DNA from: Aestuariibaculum suncheonense
Lineage (GTDB): Bacteria; Bacteroidota; Bacteroidia; Flavobacteriales; Flavobacteriaceae
Reading direction: 5' to 3'
Assembly: GCF_014596935.1 (NCBI RefSeq)
Contig: NZ_JACVXC010000001.1
Location: forward strand, 1,166,217-1,230,216
Length of the DNA: 64,000 nucleotides
Shown: positions 9,629 to 18,112 of the stretch, one piece after another
How positions within the stretch are numbered: the stretch's first letter is position 1
Layout of the letters: each line of letters opens with the position of its first letter
Made by a program: the position numbers and the translations under genes
The notes under the pieces: model-generated
Told to the model about the DNA's origin: nothing
The model's database searches: none
Seen by the model: the letters and a program-made list of their open reading frames with translations, nothing else

Positions 9629-12031
9629 ATGAATAAAAGCGTGCAAATAGCGTTACTGTTAGTTCTTCCTTTTTTTTGCATAGGACAGAGTAAAAACACT
9701 TATAGTTTGAATATTGATGTTCCAGAAAAGAAAATAACAACAGGTCATTTAGATTTAGGGGGAACTAATCCAAGCGGAGAAAAAATAGATGTTAATAGCT
9801 ATTACATTACGCTTAATGGTAAGCCATTCGTACCAGTTTTAGGAGAATTTCACTACTCAAGATACCCTTCTACTTATTGGGAGGAATCCATTCAGAAAAT
9901 GAAAGCAGGAGGAATTAATGTTATTGCAACCTATGTGTTCTGGAATATACATGAACGAACAGAGGGTGTTTTTGACTGGTCAAACGATTTAAATTTAAGA
10001 AGATTTATAGAGCTGTGTGAAAAGAACGATATTTATCTAATTGTTCGTATGGGACCATTTTGTCACGGTGAAATGCGTAATGGGGGTATTCCAGATTGGA
10101 TGTATGGTAGAACTTTTGAAGTTCGCTCGAATAATGAAGAATATTTTGCATATGTTGACAAGTTATACGAAGAAATTGGAAAACAGTGCCACGGATTATT
10201 GTATAAAGATGGAGGGCCAATTATTGGTGTTCAATTAGAGAATGAGTTTCAAAGTTCTGCGGCGCCATGGGAAATTACGTACCCTAAAGCAAAGAAAGAG
10301 TATACGGTAGCTCAAAAAAATGCAGCAGTAACACACGAACAAATTTCACATGATAACAAAAACAATTTACATGGAGAAGAAGGAAAAGCACATATGGCTA
10401 CCCTCAAAAAAATAGCCATTAAACATGGAATAGACGTGCCTTTATACACAGCAACTGGATGGAGTAATGCGGCAATTGTTGATAAGGGGAGTATTCCTGT
10501 AACCGCTGGTTATGTTTATCCTTTCTGGACGAATCCGTCACCATCTTCTTTTTATTTATTTAAAGATATTCATAAGACTCCTGATTATTCCCCTGCAAGT
10601 TATAATACAGAGCTTTATCCTTCAATACCCGCAGAAATCGGTCCAGGTATACAGGTAATTTATGGCAGAAGACCAATCGTAGACCCCGTAAGTGTGCTCC
10701 CTCTCATGGTACGTATTATTGGCAGTGGGTCTAATGGTATTGGATATTATATGTATCATGGAGGTTCTACACCTATTTTTGATGGTAAATTTTACAATGA
10801 AGAAGTTAACGGAATTCCTAAAGTAAACTATGACTTTCAAGCACCTATCGGGCAATATGGGCAGACCAGATATCATTATAATAGCTTGAAAACGTTGCAC
10901 ATGTTTTTGGACGCTTACGGAGAAAAACTAGCGCCAATGCAAACGGTACTACCTAAGACTAACGCGGACATAAAACCAGAAAACACCGAGACTTTGCGAT
11001 ATGCTGTAAGGTCTAAGAATGACAGTGGTTTTCTATTTATGATTAACTTTCAAGATCACCTTGAATATTCAGATATAAATAATACAAGTGTTGAAGTAAA
11101 AACAGTCAAAGAGACCATTCGTTTCCCAAATGCAGGTACTTTTGACTTAAAGAAGACAGTTAGTGCTATTTTTCCATTCAATCTGAAGTTAGGAAATACT
11201 ACATTAAAGTCAGCAACCGTTCAGCCGCTAACGATACTGAATGCTAAAAATAAAAATTATTATGTGTTCTATTCATTAGAAGGCATTACGCCAGAATTAT
11301 TGATTGATGGAGGTGCAGAGCTTACTAAAGTTCAAAATGCTTCAAGAACTAAAGAAAAGGGATATTGTATCGTAAGGGGAAAGAATAAGGAAGTGTTTTC
11401 ATTTCAAAATGGAAAAGATGAGTTTATTGTGATTCCTTATGAGATGGCCTTGAAGTCGACAAAGATTGGAGATCAATTAATATTTTCTGAAGGAACAATT
11501 ACAAGTGATGGAAATCAATTGAGTTTGGTGACGAGAGAAACCAATTCTCAGCTTCATTTTTACCCAGATTTAAACGAAGTTCCTAAAATTTCTTTTGCTA
11601 CCCTAGAGAAGGCTAAACCCATGCTTTTAGGAGGTTCGTCTTATAAGGTCGTATTTGAAGAACCAGCAGAGCCTATCATTCAAATAAAACAAGTTACCGA
11701 TCGTAAATACTCAATTACCACAACAGGTAAATTAGATAATTTGAACGATGTGTATCTAGAAGTAGATTATGTGGGAGATAGAGGAATGGCATTTGTTGAT
11801 GGTTTATTAGTGACAGATCATTTTTATCATGAGAGTAAATGGGAAATAGGCATGAAATCGTTTTTGCCTAAGCTGGCTGAAAAGGAAATGGTATTGATTT
11901 TCCATCCATTATACAAGAATCAGGAGTGTTTAATCTTTTTTTCCAATTTACCTGAGTTTATCGATGGCAAATTTTTGAAAGTTAAAAATATTAAATCAAT
12001 TAATGAATATAAGGCTATTATGAGTTTTTAG
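9629..12031 (+). CDS. GH35-family beta-galactosidase, divergent
   Basis: 800 residues with a Sec signal peptide (about 1-20, ending CIGQ). The TIM-barrel start is typical of GH35: GEFHYSRYPSTYWEESIQKM, INVIATYVFWNIHE, and IVRMGPFCHGEMRNGG. The acid/base is E206 in VQLENEF. The usual nucleophile context (TE.W.GW) is absent; the best candidate is E336 in PAEIGPG. Beta-rich C-terminal domains follow (about 440-800). Family role: exo-removal of beta-linked galactose from non-reducing ends, here in the periplasm. It stands in its own transcription unit behind candidate operator 9221. The altered nucleophile motif suggests a distinct subgroup, so a specificity other than plain lactose-type galactosides is possible. 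Confidence 0.85.
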   Translation: MNKSVQIALLLVLPFFCIGQSKNTYSLNIDVPEKKITTGHLDLGGTNPSGEKIDVNSYYITLNGKPFVPVLGEFHYSRYPSTYWEESIQKMKAGGINVIATYVFWNIHERTEGVFDWSNDLNLRRFIELCEKNDIYLIVRMGPFCHGEMRNGGIPDWMYGRTFEVRSNNEEYFAYVDKLYEEIGKQCHGLLYKDGGPIIGVQLENEFQSSAAPWEITYPKAKKEYTVAQKNAAVTHEQISHDNKNNLHGEEGKAHMATLKKIAIKHGIDVPLYTATGWSNAAIVDKGSIPVTAGYVYPFWTNPSPSSFYLFKDIHKTPDYSPASYNTELYPSIPAEIGPGIQVIYGRRPIVDPVSVLPLMVRIIGSGSNGIGYYMYHGGSTPIFDGKFYNEEVNGIPKVNYDFQAPIGQYGQTRYHYNSLKTLHMFLDAYGEKLAPMQTVLPKTNADIKPENTETLRYAVRSKNDSGFLFMINFQDHLEYSDINNTSVEVKTVKETIRFPNAGTFDLKKTVSAIFPFNLKLGNTTLKSATVQPLTILNAKNKNYYVFYSLEGITPELLIDGGAELTKVQNASRTKEKGYCIVRGKNKEVFSFQNGKDEFIVIPYEMALKSTKIGDQLIFSEGTITSDGNQLSLVTRETNSQLHFYPDLNEVPKISFATLEKAKPMLLGGSSYKVVFEEPAEPIIQIKQVTDRKYSITTTGKLDNLNDVYLEVDYVGDRGMAFVDGLLVTDHFYHESKWEIGMKSFLPKLAEKEMVLIFHPLYKNQECLIFFSNLPEFIDGKFLKVKNIKSINEYKAIMSF

Positions 12032-12453
12032 GTACTTCAAGTATCCTTTAAAGAATAATGTATTGATTTTTATTACAAATCAAAATAAAACCCAAAATAG
12101 ATTTTTCTCTTTCCATTTTTTTACATTCAGAGAGTGTGCTTTTCTCAAGCGAGTCTGTATTTGTTATGAAATAAATATTAATGTTTTGTCATTTAGGATA
12201 TTGTCTTTGTTTAAGACAGATATAGAACTCTTTGTTTATCTATGATGCTATAAAGATTATAGTCCATATCTAAGGTTTTACTGTCTATTTATTTTATAAG
12301 TTTTACTTCTAAATTTGTCAAAATGGAGAATGCTGTGATTTTAGAATTAAGTAAATTCAGTACAGATTTTAATTATTTGCTTTTGATAAGTATTCAGGAT
12401 TTGTAAAAGAGGAATATGTCAGAAGATAATGATTCAAACATTATATCAATTAA
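12032..12453. other. Intergenic region upstream of the sulfatase operon
   Basis: About 420 A/T-rich bases with no convincing gene; a 60-codon ORF at 12063-12245 has no recognisable features. It holds the third 21-bp-period operator candidate (12261-12290). Confidence 0.55.
12261..12290 (+). promoter_or_regulatory. Candidate operator of PUL 1: 21-bp-period direct repeat (site 3)
   Basis: AGTCCATATC at 12261 and TGTCTATTTA 21 bases later (TC at 12263 and 12284), with GGTTTTA in the spacer. It matches the sites at 4181 and 9221 in half-site, spacing and T-rich linker, about 165 bases before the sulfatase start. Confidence 0.45.
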
Positions 12454-14061
12454 ATGAAAAATAGGAATAAGTTTAGTTTGGTTAGTTGTCTTTGTTTAGC
12501 AGCCATTTTTTTAAATGGCTGCAAAGTCAAAGATGGCAGCACTTCGTTAAACAAAGCTATTAAACAACCTAATATATTATTTATTCTAGCAGACGATTTA
12601 GGTGTACATGATTTAAGTTATACAGGGAGTAAATATTACGAAACACCAAACATTGATCGTATTGCTAAAGAAGGAGTAGAATTTACTCAGGGATATGCAG
12701 CTTGTCAGGTTTGTAGTCCATCTAGAGTAAGTCTTATGACAGGGCAATTCCCCGCTCGTCATGGTGTTACAGATTGGATTGGTGCAGCATCAGGAAAGCA
12801 GTGGGTTAAAAACCACAACAGTAAAGTAATGCCTGCAAATTATGAGCATGCTTTGAAAGCAGAGGATTTAACATTGGCAGAGGCTTTGAAAGCAGATGGC
12901 TATAAAACCTTTTTCGCAGGAAAGTGGCATATGGGAGACGACCCGGTAAATCCTGAAAACAATGGTTTTGATATAAACAAAGGAGGATGGGAAGTAGGTA
13001 GTCCTAATGGGGGGTATTATGCACCATGGAAAAATCCTAAATTAGATTATAAATTCGAAGGTGAGAATTTAACTATGCGTTTAGCTCAGGAAACGGCTGA
13101 TTTTATTACTGAAAATAAAGATGAACGTTTTTTTGCGTATTTATCGTTTTATGCGGTACACGGCCCAATAGAGACTACGCAGGAAAAATGGAAGAAATAT
13201 AGAGATAAAGCTGATAAATTAGGGATTGCTGATGCAGGTTTTGAAATGGAACGCGTTTTACCAATTAGAGTTAGGCAAGATAATCCGGTATATGCTGGTT
13301 TGGTAGAAACTATGGATGATGCCGTAGGCCTTGTTTTAAATAAACTGAAAGAGCTTGGTTTAGATGAAAATACTATTGTTGTTTTTACTTCGGATAACGG
13401 TGGAGTCGCCAGTGGAGATGCCTTTTCAACGTCAAACTTACCATTAAGAGGAGGTAAAGGGTATCAATGGGAAGGTGGTATTCGAGAACCCTATTTAATA
13501 AAAGTCCCATCAATTAAAAATGGTCCAAATAAAATTGATTACCCTGTATCTGGAATTGATTTTTACCCAACCCTTCTAAGTTTAGCGGGAGTGAATGCAA
13601 AGCCAACTCAAAAGATAGACGGAATTAACCTGGAACCCTTACTGAGAGGAGATAATATTGAAAGTAGAGCTTTATTTTGGCATTATCCACATTATGGAAA
13701 TCAGGGAGGAGAACCATCTAGTATCATAAGAAAAGAAAACTGGAAGTTGATACATTATTATGAAGATGGTCGAGATGAATTATACGATTTATCAAAAGAT
13801 GTAAGTGAACAAGATGATGTTTCTAATGATAATCTTGAGATAAGCAAAGCGTTGAGAGCCGAGTTAGATGCCTTTCTAGTTGAAACTAATGCTAAAATAC
13901 CTGAGATTAATATGGCTTTTGATGAGACCAAAGCAGAGAAACAGTATGAGTATAGAAAAACTAAAATGCTACAGAAGTTAGAAAAGGAACGAAAGGATTT
14001 CTTAGATAAAGATTTTAAACCAAACCAAGATTGGTGGAATAGTAATTTAACAAAAGACTAA
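12454..14061 (+). CDS. Family S1 (formylglycine) sulfatase, lipoprotein
   Basis: 535 residues with a lipoprotein signal (lipobox LNGC about residue 23). The alkaline-phosphatase-superfamily sulfatase fold starts with NILFILADDLGVHDLS, whose Asp pair binds calcium. C87-S-P-S-R91 is the formylglycine signature, modified by the anaerobic or aerobic maturase encoded elsewhere, followed by TGQFPARHG. GKWHMG and FTSDNGG supply the remaining metal and sulfate ligands. It removes sulfate esters from the polysaccharide or its oligomers in the periplasm or at the outer membrane. It is the first gene of a unit with the sugar porter (35 bases on) and an SGNH hydrolase. The sulfate position attacked cannot be told from sequence. 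Confidence 0.93.
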   Translation: MKNRNKFSLVSCLCLAAIFLNGCKVKDGSTSLNKAIKQPNILFILADDLGVHDLSYTGSKYYETPNIDRIAKEGVEFTQGYAACQVCSPSRVSLMTGQFPARHGVTDWIGAASGKQWVKNHNSKVMPANYEHALKAEDLTLAEALKADGYKTFFAGKWHMGDDPVNPENNGFDINKGGWEVGSPNGGYYAPWKNPKLDYKFEGENLTMRLAQETADFITENKDERFFAYLSFYAVHGPIETTQEKWKKYRDKADKLGIADAGFEMERVLPIRVRQDNPVYAGLVETMDDAVGLVLNKLKELGLDENTIVVFTSDNGGVASGDAFSTSNLPLRGGKGYQWEGGIREPYLIKVPSIKNGPNKIDYPVSGIDFYPTLLSLAGVNAKPTQKIDGINLEPLLRGDNIESRALFWHYPHYGNQGGEPSSIIRKENWKLIHYYEDGRDELYDLSKDVSEQDDVSNDNLEISKALRAELDAFLVETNAKIPEINMAFDETKAEKQYEYRKTKMLQKLEKERKDFLDKDFKPNQDWWNSNLTKD

Positions 14062-14096
14062 TTATAAAAACGAAAATAAAAAGCCAACTAAACATT

Positions 14097-15503
14097 ATGG
14101 AGAACACTAAATTTAATTTTACCTATTTAATTTTTTTGGCCTTGGTCTCTGCCATGGGGGGATTTTTGTTTGGCTATGACTGGGTCGTTATAGGCGGAGC
14201 AAAACCTTTTTACGAGCTTTATTTCGATATTAGCGCCATGCCTACTTTACAAGGTTGGGCTATGAGTAGTGCTTTAATAGGTTGTATTTTTGGTGCTGTT
14301 ATTTCAGGTGTTGTTGCTGATCGGTTCGGAAGAAAAGTCCCGTTAATTTTTTCGGCAGCATTATTTACTATTTCAGCTTTTGGTACAGGATATGTGGATC
14401 ATTTTACACCGTTCATCATTTACAGATTAATAGGAGGATTGGGTATTGGCTTGGCTTCAACGTTATCACCTATGTATATTGCCGAAATAGCCCCGGCTAA
14501 ATATCGGGGACAGTTTGTAGCTATTAATCAATTAACAATAGTGATAGGTATTTTAGCAGCACAAATTGTTAATTATTTTATAGCTGATGCAATACCAGAT
14601 TCTAGTACTACAGAAAACATTTTAAATTCATGGAACGGACAAATGGGATGGAGATGGATGTTTTGGGCGGAATTGGTGCCCGCACTTGCATTTTTCATTT
14701 TAATGTTTTTAGTTCCTAAAAGTCCGAGGTTTTTGGTTAAGATCAATAAAAGCGTCTCAGCAAGAAATGTACTGTTTAAAATTGGAGGTGAAGCCTATGC
14801 TCAACAGGCATTGGCAAATATAGAGGGAACACTTAAACAGAGTTCTAATGGGAAAATTAGTTTTTCAGAATTAAGGTCGCCAAAAATAAAACCTATTCTG
14901 GTAGTAGGTATTGTGTTGGCTGTATTTCAGCAGTGGTGCGGTATAAATATCATTTTTAATTATGCTGAAGAAATATTTACAGCAGCGGGTTATAGTGTTG
15001 GTGATATGCTGTTTAATATAGTTATAACCGGAAGTGTGAATTTAATTTTTACTTTCATAGCGATGCGAACAGTTGATAGCTGGGGAAGAAGAAAATTAAT
15101 GCTTCTTGGTTCTGTTGGTTTAGCCGTAGTTTATGCCATTTTAGGAGGAGCTTATTATTTTGAATTTACTGGATGGCCAGTGTTACTTTTGGTTATAATG
15201 GCGATTGGTATTTATGCCATGTCGTTAGCTCCTATAACATGGGTCGTATTATCCGAAATATTTCCTAATAGATTAAGAGGAGTAGCGATGTCTATAGCAA
15301 CGTTTTCACTTTGGATTGCTTCGTTTATTTTAACCTTTACTTTTCCTATATTAAATAACGCTTTAGGGGCATCAGGAACCTTCTGGGTTTATAGTTTAAT
15401 ATGTGTTTCTGGATTTTTGTTTGTTAAAAATAAATTACCAGAAACTAAAGGTAAAAGTTTAGAAGAGATTGAAATGGAATTGTTAAATGATGATAAAAAG
15501 TAG
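14097..15503 (+). CDS. MFS sugar porter (inner-membrane monosaccharide transporter)
   Basis: 468 residues with about 12 hydrophobic segments. Sugar porter family signatures are present: GFLFGYDWVVIGGA in TM1, DRFGRKVP between TM2 and TM3, YRLIGGLGIGLAS, PKSPRFLV after TM6, QQWCGINIIFNYAE in TM7, DSWGRRKLML between TM8 and TM9, and a C-terminal PETKGKSLEEIE. Relatives (XylE, GalP types) import pentoses or hexoses by proton symport. Its place between a sulfatase and an SGNH esterase suggests it takes up the monosaccharide released in the periplasm, plausibly galactose or a derivative. Its stop overlaps or abuts the next gene, so the genes are translationally close. Confidence 0.93.
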   Translation: MENTKFNFTYLIFLALVSAMGGFLFGYDWVVIGGAKPFYELYFDISAMPTLQGWAMSSALIGCIFGAVISGVVADRFGRKVPLIFSAALFTISAFGTGYVDHFTPFIIYRLIGGLGIGLASTLSPMYIAEIAPAKYRGQFVAINQLTIVIGILAAQIVNYFIADAIPDSSTTENILNSWNGQMGWRWMFWAELVPALAFFILMFLVPKSPRFLVKINKSVSARNVLFKIGGEAYAQQALANIEGTLKQSSNGKISFSELRSPKIKPILVVGIVLAVFQQWCGINIIFNYAEEIFTAAGYSVGDMLFNIVITGSVNLIFTFIAMRTVDSWGRRKLMLLGSVGLAVVYAILGGAYYFEFTGWPVLLLVIMAIGIYAMSLAPITWVVLSEIFPNRLRGVAMSIATFSLWIASFILTFTFPILNNALGASGTFWVYSLICVSGFLFVKNKLPETKGKSLEEIEMELLNDDKK

Positions 15504-15507
15504 CGAC

Positions 15508-16239
15508 ATGTTTCTCAACTATAAATTAACTAAAAAATTGTTTTTATTTTCAGTGCTTTTGATATTCAATGTCGGGTACGGTCAAATCGCAAGTAAAAAT
15601 GGCTATTTGGATAATGTAAAACAAGAACTTCGGATAAAGTGGCCAAATAACCGTACAATCAATTTAGTTTTTCACGGACACTCAGTACCCACTGGATATA
15701 CAACAAAAGGAGTTACAGATCGATTAAATGCTTATCCGTTTCTTACTTTAAAACATGTAAACAATCACTATCCTTATTCTGTAGTAAACACGATTACAAC
15801 CTCTATTGGAGGAGAACAATCAGAACAAGGAGCAAAGCGTTTTAATAATGAAGTATTGATACATAAACCTGATGTTCTTTTTATAGATTATGCTCTAAAT
15901 GATAGGAGTATAGGGTTAGATAGGGCAAAGGAGGCATGGGAGCAAATGATACAAGAAGCTATTCAATATGGTACTAAAGTTATTTTGTTGACACCTACTC
16001 CAGATTTACGTGAAGATATCGCTTCTGATGATACAGATTTAGCCAAACATAGTCATCAAATTAGGGCGTTAGCAAAGAAATATAATGTTGGTTTAGTCGA
16101 TAGTTATGCACTTTTTAAAGAGATTGCAAAAACAGAAGGTTTGTCAGGGTTGATGTCCCAAAATAATCATATTAATCAGAAAGGACATCAGTTTGTAGCC
16201 GATGCTATTTTTGAGTATTTCACTTATAGTAATAAATAA
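15508..16239 (+). CDS. SGNH/GDSL-like hydrolase (putative carbohydrate esterase)
   Basis: The longer in-frame start at 15487 overlaps the transporter; 15508 is preferred because it gives a clean Sec signal (MFLNYKLTKKLFLFSV, ending YGQ) 4 bases after the preceding stop. About 243 residues. The nucleophile block is HGHSVPTG (S59 from this start), block III is YALNDR (N near 131), and the C-terminal His lies in NHINQKGH (about 221). The usual catalytic D-x-x-H is Q-x-x-H here, as in the paralogue downstream. Expected role: removal of acyl (acetyl-like) groups from glycan. It shares DYA.NDR and TSIGGEQSE with the next gene, so the two are recent paralogues. Confidence 0.8.
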   Translation: MFLNYKLTKKLFLFSVLLIFNVGYGQIASKNGYLDNVKQELRIKWPNNRTINLVFHGHSVPTGYTTKGVTDRLNAYPFLTLKHVNNHYPYSVVNTITTSIGGEQSEQGAKRFNNEVLIHKPDVLFIDYALNDRSIGLDRAKEAWEQMIQEAIQYGTKVILLTPTPDLREDIASDDTDLAKHSHQIRALAKKYNVGLVDSYALFKEIAKTEGLSGLMSQNNHINQKGHQFVADAIFEYFTYSNK

Positions 16240-16404
16240 AAATTTATAAAGCCCACAGCATAAGTAATTAAACCTTTGTTAACTACACAAAAGTCTAAAT
16301 AGGGAGGAAAAGCAGGTCTCTTCAATATTTAACTAAAACTATTTTAACCAATTAAAAGTTTAAGTGTAGTCAGCATAAATTATATACAACTAAACTAAAT
16401 TGAA

Positions 16405-18018
16405 ATGAAAACAAAGAAATTTACATTATTGGTAATCGTGTTTGTTCTCTGTGGCGAAGCATATTCGCAAATTGCGGATATAAATACGTATTTGCGTCCA
16501 ATCGTAACAGAGTTCCAAAAAGAGTGGCCAAACAACCAAACTATGAATCTTGTTTTTCATGGCCACAGCGTTCCAACTGGTTATTTTAAGACACCTGATG
16601 TTCGTACCTTAGAAGCTTATCCTTACCTCACCTTAGTAAATTTAAAAGGGTTGTATCCATATGCAGTAATTAATACAATTACAACATCTATAGGAGGCGA
16701 ACAATCAGAAAAGGGAGAGACCAGATTTACATCTGAAGTGTTAACCATGCTTCCGAAGGTTGTATTTATCGACTACGCTATTAATGATCGTGGTATTGGT
16801 TTAGAACGAGCAAGAGCAGCTTGGATTAAAATGATAGAGTCCGCCATTAATTATGGATGTAAGGTTATGCTAATGACACCAACCCCCGTAAGTAATGAAG
16901 ATTTATTAGACGAACAAAGTCCATTAGCTCTTCATGCAGCACAAATTAGAGAATTAGCAGGAATATATCATGTTGGTTTAGTAGATAGTTTTAAGGCATT
17001 TCAGGATTTGGCAAATACAGGAACCGATTTGTCTAATTATTATGCGCAACCGGTTCATGTCAATGAAAAGGGGCATTTAGTGGTTGCGGAAGAAATAAAA
17101 AAATGGTTTGACTTCTCTCAGGCATCAGTTAGTTCATCTTATCATTATGATTTTGAAACTAACGATGAAACTACAACTTTCGATAAAATAAATAATGCGG
17201 AAGCTACATTTTTAGGTTCAAGTATACTTGCTGATGATGTTAGAGGAAATGTACTTTCATTACCTACAGCAAATGCTAGTTTAAAAATAATAGAAAATCC
17301 ATTTAATAAAATCAATTATTCCATTTCATTCTGGATTAAATTAAAAGTTGAAGAATTCAATAAATACGCTTTCTATTTTACAGAACAAAGTGGAAAACAT
17401 TTGTTAGGATTAACAAAAGAGAACTGGTTTACTCCGAAACAATTTTGTTTTTACAATCAAGGTGTATCAGGGATTTGTGGAACAGCTGAAAAGTTAAATA
17501 CAGAGGTATGGACTCATTTAGTGATCGTTGGCGATGGAGCAACGGCAACTATGTATCAAAATGGAACCAAAAGAAGCACTAGAACTTTAGCTCTTTCTGA
17601 ACTAAATTTTACTGATTTTTATGTAGGGACCCCAACAAATTCTTCTGCAATATTTTACATGGATGATCTTATGTTTTTCCCAAACATGTTAACAGATCAG
17701 GAAATTATAGACTTATATAATACACAAAAAGCAGATGGAACACTAACTAGTAAATTGATTGATGGGAGTAAGCCTGTTAGTTATTATCCAAATCCAGTTA
17801 GAGTAAATGAAAATTTGGAGATAGATTTATCTGGGTTTAAAAGTTTAGAGCCAATTAATTTTTCTGTTTCAACTCTTGAGGGGAAAATGATTTTCTCGAA
17901 GATAATTTCAATAGAAGAACAAAAAGGTTTTAAATACAAAGTGACACAAGAAGGTGTTTTAATATTAACATTGAGTAATGGAAATCAGAAGGAATCCTTT
18001 AAGATTATAGTTAAATAG
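16405..18018 (+). CDS. SGNH hydrolase with LamG-like domain and T9SS tail
   Basis: 537 residues. A Sec signal (about 1-21) leads into an SGNH domain (about 25-235) closely similar to the preceding gene: GHSVPTG with S55, INDRGIGL, and Q-x-V-H instead of D-x-x-H near residue 215. A concanavalin-like LamG domain follows (about 245-425, ISFWIKLKV ... GTPTNSSAIFYMDDLMFF), then a type A T9SS sorting domain (YYPNPVRVN ... FKIIVK). It should therefore be secreted to the cell surface, while its short paralogue stays periplasmic, giving the same esterase chemistry on both sides of the outer membrane. Glycan binding by the LamG part is inferred. Confidence 0.82.
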   Translation: MKTKKFTLLVIVFVLCGEAYSQIADINTYLRPIVTEFQKEWPNNQTMNLVFHGHSVPTGYFKTPDVRTLEAYPYLTLVNLKGLYPYAVINTITTSIGGEQSEKGETRFTSEVLTMLPKVVFIDYAINDRGIGLERARAAWIKMIESAINYGCKVMLMTPTPVSNEDLLDEQSPLALHAAQIRELAGIYHVGLVDSFKAFQDLANTGTDLSNYYAQPVHVNEKGHLVVAEEIKKWFDFSQASVSSSYHYDFETNDETTTFDKINNAEATFLGSSILADDVRGNVLSLPTANASLKIIENPFNKINYSISFWIKLKVEEFNKYAFYFTEQSGKHLLGLTKENWFTPKQFCFYNQGVSGICGTAEKLNTEVWTHLVIVGDGATATMYQNGTKRSTRTLALSELNFTDFYVGTPTNSSAIFYMDDLMFFPNMLTDQEIIDLYNTQKADGTLTSKLIDGSKPVSYYPNPVRVNENLEIDLSGFKSLEPINFSVSTLEGKMIFSKIISIEEQKGFKYKVTQEGVLILTLSNGNQKESFKIIVK

Positions 18019-18112
18019 CTATTAAAGAACCAAATCGATTATATAAGTTTTAGTATTTGACCAATTCTTTTCGATTTCTCCATAATTAATAAAAGAATAA
18101 ATCAATTAAATA

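Noticed and set aside
12063-12245. 60-codon plus-strand ORF between GH35 and the sulfatase operon
   Set aside because: A/T-rich Phe/Ile/Lys/Asn-dominated translation with no motif or signal peptide; it runs up to the operator candidate and looks like non-coding leader DNA.
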